From Desulfobacillus sp041396245 (GTDB lineage: Bacteria; Pseudomonadota; Gammaproteobacteria; Burkholderiales; Rhodocyclaceae), in contig JAWKYW010000005.1 in the NCBI GenBank assembly GCA_041396245.1, positions 62,001 to 126,000 of the forward strand: 64,000 bases of DNA, in the 5' to 3' direction. Under the pieces are notes generated by a model. The model was not told the DNA's origin and did not search any database. It saw nothing but the letters and a program-made list of their open reading frames with translations. Each line of letters starts with the position of its first letter. The stretch's first letter is position 1. Below, in pieces: positions 59,552 through 64,000 of this stretch. Both the position numbers and the translations under genes were made by a program.

Positions 59552-59944
59552 TCAGCGCTTGGAAAACTGCTTGCGACGGCGCGCCTTGTGAAAACCGACC
59601 TTCTTCCGCTCGACTTCACGCGCATCGCGCGTAACAAAACCAGCCTTGGAAAGAACGGGTTTCAGGGTCGCATCATATTCGATAAGGGCCCGGGTAATCC
59701 CATGGCGTACCGCTCCAGCCTGGCCGGATTCGCCCCCGCCGCAGACATTGACCAAAATATCGAAGGTGCCGTTATGCTGCGTCAGCTCCAGTGGCTGCCG
59801 CACGACCATACGACCGGTCTCTCGCGAAAAAAACTCGTCGACCGGTTTGTCGTTGACAACAAACTTGCCGCTGCCCGCTTTCAAGAAAACACGTGCAATT
59901 GCGGTCTTGCGCCGGCCTGTGCCGTAATAGAAATTCGCAGCCAT
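59552..59944 (-). CDS. rpsI: 30S ribosomal protein S9
   Basis: 130 residues, full length for S9. YYGTGRRKTAIARVFLK at the start and the basic tail HKARRRKQFSKR that reaches the P site are intact. 3 bp after rplM on the same strand. Confidence 0.98.
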   Translation of the reverse strand: MAANFYYGTGRRKTAIARVFLKAGSGKFVVNDKPVDEFFSRETGRMVVRQPLELTQHNGTFDILVNVCGGGESGQAGAVRHGITRALIEYDATLKPVLSKAGFVTRDAREVERKKVGFHKARRRKQFSKR

Positions 59945-59947
59945 TCC

Positions 59948-60376
59948 TTAAATCTCCAGCGGCTTAGGCTGCTGGGCGACATGCGGATGATCGCCACCAG
60001 CGTAGGCCTTCAGTTTTTTGATCATGGCATAGCCAAGCGGGCCCTTGGGCAACATGCCCTTGACGGCCTTTTCGAGTACCCGAGCGGGGGCGCGCTGCTG
60101 CAGCTTTTCGAAAGTGTCCTGGTAAATGCCGCCAGGGTAGCCGGAATGGCGATAGTAAACCTTCTGTTCCGCCTTGGCGCCAGTAACCCTCAGTTTCTCA
60201 ACGTTAACAACAACGACGAAGTCGCCCGTATCGACATGCGGCGTAAATTCCGGCTTATGCTTTCCCCGGAGACGTCGTGCAATCTCGGTGGCCAGCCGTC
60301 CAAGAACCTTGTCCGTCGCATCAATGACGAACCAGTCTCGTTTGACTTCGTGCGGCTTGGCGGAGAATGTTTTCAT
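59948..60376 (-). CDS. rplM: 50S ribosomal protein L13
   Basis: 142 residues, full length for L13: WFVIDATDKVLGRLATEIA, DFVVVVNVEKLRVTG and GMLPKGPLGYAMIKKLKAY. First gene of the operon with a strong promoter at 60419-60448. A separate terminator hairpin further upstream does not belong to this gene. Confidence 0.98.
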   Translation of the reverse strand: MKTFSAKPHEVKRDWFVIDATDKVLGRLATEIARRLRGKHKPEFTPHVDTGDFVVVVNVEKLRVTGAKAEQKVYYRHSGYPGGIYQDTFEKLQQRAPARVLEKAVKGMLPKGPLGYAMIKKLKAYAGGDHPHVAQQPKPLEI

Positions 60377-60418
60377 GGCATACCTCTGCGGCGAACTGCG
60401 CTATACGGAAAGCCGAGA

Positions 60419-60448
60419 ATTGTATTTCATTTGTTGCTGGAATGTCAA
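60419..60448 (-). promoter_or_regulatory. rplM-rpsI promoter
   Basis: On the minus strand: perfect -35 TTGACA (60448-60443), 18-bp spacer and -10 TACAAT (60424-60419). Transcription would start near 60411, about 35 bp before the rplM ATG. Confidence 0.75.
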
Positions 60449-60512
60449 ACTTACTGCCATGGTCCTGCGAGAGACAGGAAATTGTCCGGGAAGCACCCTC
60501 ATTGTCCCGGGC

Positions 60513-60600
60513 AAAAAAAACGCGATCCGGGAAGGATCGCGCAAAATCCACACCAAAGGAGGAGGGTGGAGGAGACAAATTGCAAAATCTGCTTTGAACG
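60513..60600 (-). ncRNA. Candidate CU-rich small RNA with its own terminator
   Basis: A strong terminator, CGCGATCC (60521-60528) with GGATCGCG (60534-60541) and a T8 run (60513-60520), lies 65 bp upstream of the rplM promoter on the same strand, so it must end another transcript. Directly before it the minus strand reads TCTCCTCCACCCTCCTCC, an anti-Shine-Dalgarno-like stretch as in CU-rich regulatory RNAs. No protein ORF fits. A TTGACA is present at 60617-60612, but the -10 is poor. The 5-prime end is a guess. Confidence 0.45.
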
Positions 60601-60672
60601 TAGCAAGATCCTGTCAAGCGGGTTGATTTAGGATCAATGTGACGTTCCAATATCGCAAGTATGGCAAAGGAA

Positions 60673-60866
60673 TTTGTGCGTTGCAAGATTTTTCTTTTGC
60701 AAAGCCCCTTGTTTTATTTATCGCCTGATTATTCCACTAAATCAACAATTAATATTCTTATAATACAAAATACTATTTATTATCTTTGGGAGACTATGTT
60801 ATTAGCCACTAGTAAGTTTTATTGCTTATTTTCGATTTCCATGTCGGAATTATTGCAACGCACAAA
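60673..60866. mobile_element. AT-rich island bounded by 14-bp inverted repeats (MITE-like)
   Basis: TTTGTGCGTTGCAA (60673-60686) and its perfect complement TTGCAACGCACAAA (60853-60866) bound about 166 bp of very AT-rich DNA in a GC-rich genome. No target-site duplication is evident. A 69-codon ORF (60661-60870, plus) spans it, but its composition suggests chance. The rest of 60377-60960 holds the small RNA candidate and promoters. Confidence 0.5.
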
Positions 60867-60960
60867 CTAGGCTGAGGGTGTTCGGGGCTGGTTTTCCTTT
60901 GTTTTGGCAGGAAGGATTTCGTTAGAATGACAAGACAGAGTATCTGATCAGGATTGAAGA

Positions 60961-61383
60961 ATGGAATGCGCCATCCATTGGTTGGGGTCGAACGGAATGG
61001 TCTTTACCGGGTGCACTGGCAGCGGCCACATGGTGGCCATGGATGGCGCTCCGGAGGGCGGTGGTAATAATTTGGCGCCTCGCCCTATGGAAATGGTTCT
61101 GGTCGGCACGGGAGGATGCACCGCCTACGATGTGGTTTTGATCCTCAAGAAAAGCCGCCAGGAGGTAACCGGTTGCGAGGTCCGCCTGAAAGCCGAGCGC
61201 GCGGACAGCGACCCGAAGGTCTTCACCAAAATCCACTTTCACTTCACGGTAACGGGTAGGGGACTGAAAGCCGATGCGGTAGCGCGGGCCATTCATCTGT
61301 CGGCTGAAAAATACTGCTCCGCCTCGATCATGCTGGCTAAGACCGCGGAAATCTCCCACGAATGGGAGATCGCCGAGGCGTGA
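60961..61383 (+). CDS. OsmC family protein
   Basis: 140 residues. GGGNNLAPRPMEMVLVGTGGCTAYDVVLILKK carries one reactive Cys; AIHLSAEKYCSASIMLAK carries the second. This Cys pair defines OsmC/Ohr peroxidases, closest here to the YhfA-type subgroup. Thiol-dependent peroxide reduction is likely. Confidence 0.92.
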   Translation: MECAIHWLGSNGMVFTGCTGSGHMVAMDGAPEGGGNNLAPRPMEMVLVGTGGCTAYDVVLILKKSRQEVTGCEVRLKAERADSDPKVFTKIHFHFTVTGRGLKADAVARAIHLSAEKYCSASIMLAKTAEISHEWEIAEA

Positions 61384-61614
61384 TCATGTCGTTAGGCCGT
61401 GCGGCTCTTCACGCCCGGAGCAAGTCGCATGGCCCACCTGCCGCATGACGGGCAGACCGCTTTCGGGCCCGGGGCGTTTGCGCGCCGACAATAACATCGT
61501 ACCTTTCGCCTTGCCCAACTCGACGATCACTATGAACCGCCTATCGCGATCCAACTCCATGCGTCCCGCAATACGGTTCTCGAACGCCTGAGGCAGATCG
61601 GACAGGCGTTCCAT
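61384..61614 (-). CDS. Doubtful small ORF after the CNP1-like gene
   Basis: 76 residues (MERLSDLPQAFENRIAGRMELDRDRRF at the start). It begins 16 bp after the CNP1-like stop and ends flush against the OsmC stop. No family recognised and only a weak ribosome site. It could be a real operon partner or chance. Confidence 0.3.
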   Translation of the reverse strand: MERLSDLPQAFENRIAGRMELDRDRRFIVIVELGKAKGTMLLSARKRPGPESGLPVMRQVGHATCSGREEPHGLTT

Positions 61615-61630
61615 GCCAGGCCTGTCGATA

Positions 61631-62158
61631 TCACTTGGCCTCAGGGTGCCCTCCCTGCCTCAAGGCATTCACTCCTTCTTCTGACGTGTAGATCGCAACT
61701 CTCTTCGGGCAGAAGTATTCCTTGGACAGTATGGCCTGATAACTGCCTGGACGGACGGGCTGCCATTCCTGGATGCGCGACCTGGCCCAGGTGCCGTCGC
61801 TGCGGCCGAGGGCATAGAGCTTGCGATCCAGGGCGTGGCATCGGATACCCTCGAAATGGACATTGGTAGCCCCGCCTGATGTCTTGATCACTATCGCATA
61901 GCGCACCACGCCATCTCTTCCCACGCTCAGTGTCGAGCCGTCAATATAATGCCGGTTTCGTGATGCGGGCCCCGCGTCGAACTCAATCAGGTTCTGCTCA
62001 CCGGGGTACTCGGGCAATGGGGCTTCCTGCTCGACCCATTTCTTCTCTTCTTCGTAGAACTCGCCGTACTTCTTGTCTCCGAAGAACTGCTGCCCGGCGA
62101 CCGGCCCTGCAGACGCAAGGTATGCCACGATGAGCAATAACGTCTTGCCTGCGCTCAT
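61631..62158 (-). CDS. CNP1-like family exported protein
   Basis: 175 residues from the start at 62158, chosen since it opens a signal peptide (KTLLLIVAYLASAGPVAGQQ). Mature sequence FFGDKKYGEFYEEEKKWVEQEAPLPEYP and VHFEGIRCHALDRKLYALGR is typical of the CNP1-like family of betaproteobacteria. It has two Cys (CHALD and YFCPKR). Function unknown; commonly near rppH and proS, as here. Confidence 0.8.
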   Translation of the reverse strand: MSAGKTLLLIVAYLASAGPVAGQQFFGDKKYGEFYEEEKKWVEQEAPLPEYPGEQNLIEFDAGPASRNRHYIDGSTLSVGRDGVVRYAIVIKTSGGATNVHFEGIRCHALDRKLYALGRSDGTWARSRIQEWQPVRPGSYQAILSKEYFCPKRVAIYTSEEGVNALRQGGHPEAK

Positions 62159-62251
62159 GACTGCTGGCCCTCCATGGGGTGACCAAGAATGCGTTTTCAG
62201 GAGATGTCCGAAAATCATTGCGGGCAATGGTACATATGATCGCGGATGCAC

Positions 62252-62848
62252 TCAGTACGCAATGGCCGCTTCGATCTCGGCAAAGGTCGAGGCAATCTGG
62301 GCGGGATTGATTTCCATGCCCAATTGCCGGGAAATTTGTGATGCGGAGAATATTCCCCTGATCATCTGACGGCCCGAAGCGACTTCCTCGGCCACCAGGG
62401 CATGTTGCCGGCCGGTCCGGGTTAGCGTTGCCACGACATGACCTACTTCCGCGGCGCGCAAATCATCCAGGCTGAGTACTTCCAGTCGGTCGCGCGGCGT
62501 CATGACGTCGCGGACCATCACATCCTCATGGCGTATGCCGCGCTCACGCACGATCTGCATCGGCTTCTCGCCCAGAGTGTCGGTTGAAGTAATGATGCCG
62601 AGGATGCATCGCCTCTCGTCCGCGACCAGCAGGGAGCGGACGGTATTGCGCATCATGGCCTTGTTGGCTGCACCCAGCGTTGCGTCCGCTCCAATGGTGA
62701 TGGCCTGGACGCGCTTAAGGTCGGTCATGACGTCCAGGGCGGGCGAATCAAGGCGGACACTGTACTGGGGTTGCGGTTCGACTTGATAATAGCTCGCGCA
62801 TTGATCGAGTCTGGACTGGTTCAGAGCCTTGTATTGTTCGCGAATCAC
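62252..62848 (-). CDS. CBS-domain protein
   Basis: 198 residues from the GTG at 62848 with AAGGAGG upstream; longer starts lack a ribosome site. Two CBS motifs pair as a Bateman module: AITIGADATLGAANKAMMRNTVRSLLVAD and RDVMTPRDRLEVLSLDDLRAAEVGHVVATL. It probably senses an adenosine nucleotide; the output partner is not in sight. Confidence 0.85.
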   Translation of the reverse strand: MIREQYKALNQSRLDQCASYYQVEPQPQYSVRLDSPALDVMTDLKRVQAITIGADATLGAANKAMMRNTVRSLLVADERRCILGIITSTDTLGEKPMQIVRERGIRHEDVMVRDVMTPRDRLEVLSLDDLRAAEVGHVVATLTRTGRQHALVAEEVASGRQMIRGIFSASQISRQLGMEINPAQIASTFAEIEAAIAY

Positions 62849-62966
62849 GTCACTCCTCCTTTCGAATAGCGCGGTGGAACACCGCAGACTACGGCATCCT
62901 TGAGACACCGCTATCATTTTCTATACATTGGAGGAGGAGTGAAAATGGAACCTGCGGATTTAGTCA

Positions 62967-63524
62967 TCAGCCGCTTGAATCGGCCACGAAATCCTCGGGG
63001 CGACAGGAAGCCGAAGAAGAAACGATCCACTTGGGTTGCCGCTCAGCCGGATGGCGAAAGACGAAGCGGGACAATTCGATCAGCGCTTGCTGATAAACTC
63101 CTCGCTTGAACTCGATCACGGCGTCGAGCGGCACCCAATAGTCGCTCCAGCGCCAGGCATCGAACTCGGGGTGGTTGCTTGCGCGCAACGAAACATCGGT
63201 ATCCCGCCCGGTCAGGCGCAACAGGAACCATATCTGCTTTTGGCCGCGGTAAGTGTTGCGCCACTCTCGCCGAATCCATTGTTTCGGCACTTCATAGCGC
63301 AGCCAGTCGCGCGTGCGCCCGAGAATCCTGACATGTTCCTGCCTCAGTCCGATTTCCTCTTGCAGTTCACGGTACATCGCCTGTTCGGGTGATTCGCCGT
63401 GCTTGATCCCGCCCTGCGGGAACTGCCAGGAATGCTCTCGTATGCGCTTGCCCCAGAATACCTCGTTCCTGCCATTGACCAGAATGATGCCGACGTTGGG
63501 GCGAAAGCCTTCACGATCGAGCAT
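62967..63524 (-). CDS. rppH: RNA pyrophosphohydrolase
   Basis: 185 residues. The Nudix box is GGIKHGESPEQAMYRELQEEIGL, in two parts GGIKHGESPEQAM and YRELQEEIGL. MLDREGFRPNVGIILVN and WRNTYRGQKQIWFLLRL are RppH hallmarks. It removes pyrophosphate from the 5-prime end of mRNA to trigger decay. Divergent from proS, its usual neighbour. Confidence 0.95.
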   Translation of the reverse strand: MLDREGFRPNVGIILVNGRNEVFWGKRIREHSWQFPQGGIKHGESPEQAMYRELQEEIGLRQEHVRILGRTRDWLRYEVPKQWIRREWRNTYRGQKQIWFLLRLTGRDTDVSLRASNHPEFDAWRWSDYWVPLDAVIEFKRGVYQQALIELSRFVFRHPAERQPKWIVSSSASCRPEDFVADSSG

Positions 63525-63654
63525 TGTTGCTACCCATCAATTATTGAACTGAGTTCATTTTTCCACAATTCTCTCTTGATTGAAAGCAAAAGGCCGCAGT
63601 CCGTATGGGGCCGCCCTACTACGGTAAAATTTCGTTTTTTGTTGGGTCAAGATC

Positions 63655-64000
63655 ATGCGCGCCAAGCAATTCTTCCTCGCCACGCTCAAGGAGGCACCTT
63701 CTGATGCGGAAATCGTCAGCCACAAGCTCATGCTTCGGGCCGGCCTCGTCAAGCGGGTAGCTGGCGGCATCTACACCTGGATGCCGCTCGGCTTGCGCAT
63801 TCTGCGCAAGGTTGAAAACATCATTCGTGAGGAAATGAATCGCGCCGGGGCGGTCGAACTGCTCATGCCGGCAGTCATTCCGGCGGAGCTATGGCAGGAA
63901 ACCGGCCGTTGGGAGAAGTATGGTCCCGAGCTGTTGCGCTTCAAGGACCGGCATCAGCGCGACTTCGTCATCGGCCCGACCCACGAGGAGGTCATCACCG
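63655..64000 (+). CDS. proS: Prolyl-tRNA synthetase, N-terminal part
   Basis: The first 115 residues are present: MRAKQFFLATLKEAPSDAEIV, AGGIYTWMPLGLRILRKVENIIREEM and class II motif 2 start FVIGPTHEEVIT. The gene runs past the window end. The intact insert-type prokaryotic form is expected. It is divergent from rppH; 63525-63654 should hold both promoters. Confidence 0.96.
   Translation, partial: MRAKQFFLATLKEAPSDAEIVSHKLMLRAGLVKRVAGGIYTWMPLGLRILRKVENIIREEMNRAGAVELLMPAVIPAELWQETGRWEKYGPELLRFKDRHQRDFVIGPTHEEVIT

Noticed and set aside
60661..60870. 69-codon ORF in the AT-rich island
   Set aside because: Codon content only reflects AT richness; it crosses both inverted ends.
62900..63109. Short plus-strand ORF opposite the rppH end, starting with MRHRYHF
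   Set aside because: Mostly antisense to rppH, with Arg/Lys-rich tail and no recognised domain, although a GGAGGAGTGAAA site is present upstream of an internal ATG.

Overview
The window is a GC-rich (roughly 65-68 percent by eye) chromosomal segment of a betaproteobacterium, most likely of the order Rhodocyclales. This rests on three things: the gene order rplM-rpsI-argC-DUF6776-bactofilin-erpA-anmK-M23 peptidase-tyrS next to a 16S-Ile-Ala-23S-5S operon, the PiT/DUF47 pair, and the histone-H1-like SWIB protein. The genus cannot be fixed without a 16S comparison. No prophage, transposase, CRISPR array or secretion cluster is present.

Layout. Bases 1-6535 are a tightly overlapping, probably redox- or arsenic-related operon: CcdA end, ECF sigma factor, zinc-finger anti-sigma factor, DUF3179, DUF1223, the arsenosugar radical-SAM enzyme ArsS, and a TVP38-disulfide-reductase fusion. 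Bases 6622-10893 hold a c-di-GMP phosphodiesterase, a fused arsenosugar-type glycosyltransferase and DsbB. Bases 10942-22491 are mostly housekeeping genes (glnS, CFA synthase, ppdK) and small unknowns. Bases 22579-28341 encode a double-length UvrA carrying four in-frame palindromic DNA repeats. Bases 28363-40010 mix metabolic genes (aldo/keto reductase, M23 peptidase, transglutaminase, hemolysin III, OYE, crotonase) with a cyclase/GTPase pair, an unusual HTH-ferredoxin-reductase and a small S24/unknown/Sfum_1244 cluster. Bases 40072-47053 hold SWIB, an MBL hydrolase, phosphate transport, FKBP, MsrA, DadA and ADH. Bases 47105-52960 are a complete rRNA operon on the minus strand. Bases 53002-64000 are core genes (tyrS to rplM, rppH, proS) interrupted by an AT-rich island at 60673-60866.

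Main points of interest. (1) The 23S gene spans about 3317 bp, some 430 more than normal. The excess is explained by three stem-flanked intervening sequences at the equivalents of helices 9, 25 and 45, so the 23S rRNA is probably fragmented. (2) Four palindromic repeats are built into the uvrA reading frame without breaking it; relatives of the same repeats lie between or at the ends of other genes. (3) ArsS and a TIGR04283-TIGR04282 glycosyltransferase fusion lie near each other and point to arsenosugar synthesis. (4) A 194-bp AT-rich, inverted-repeat-bounded island lies next to a likely CU-rich small RNA upstream of rplM.
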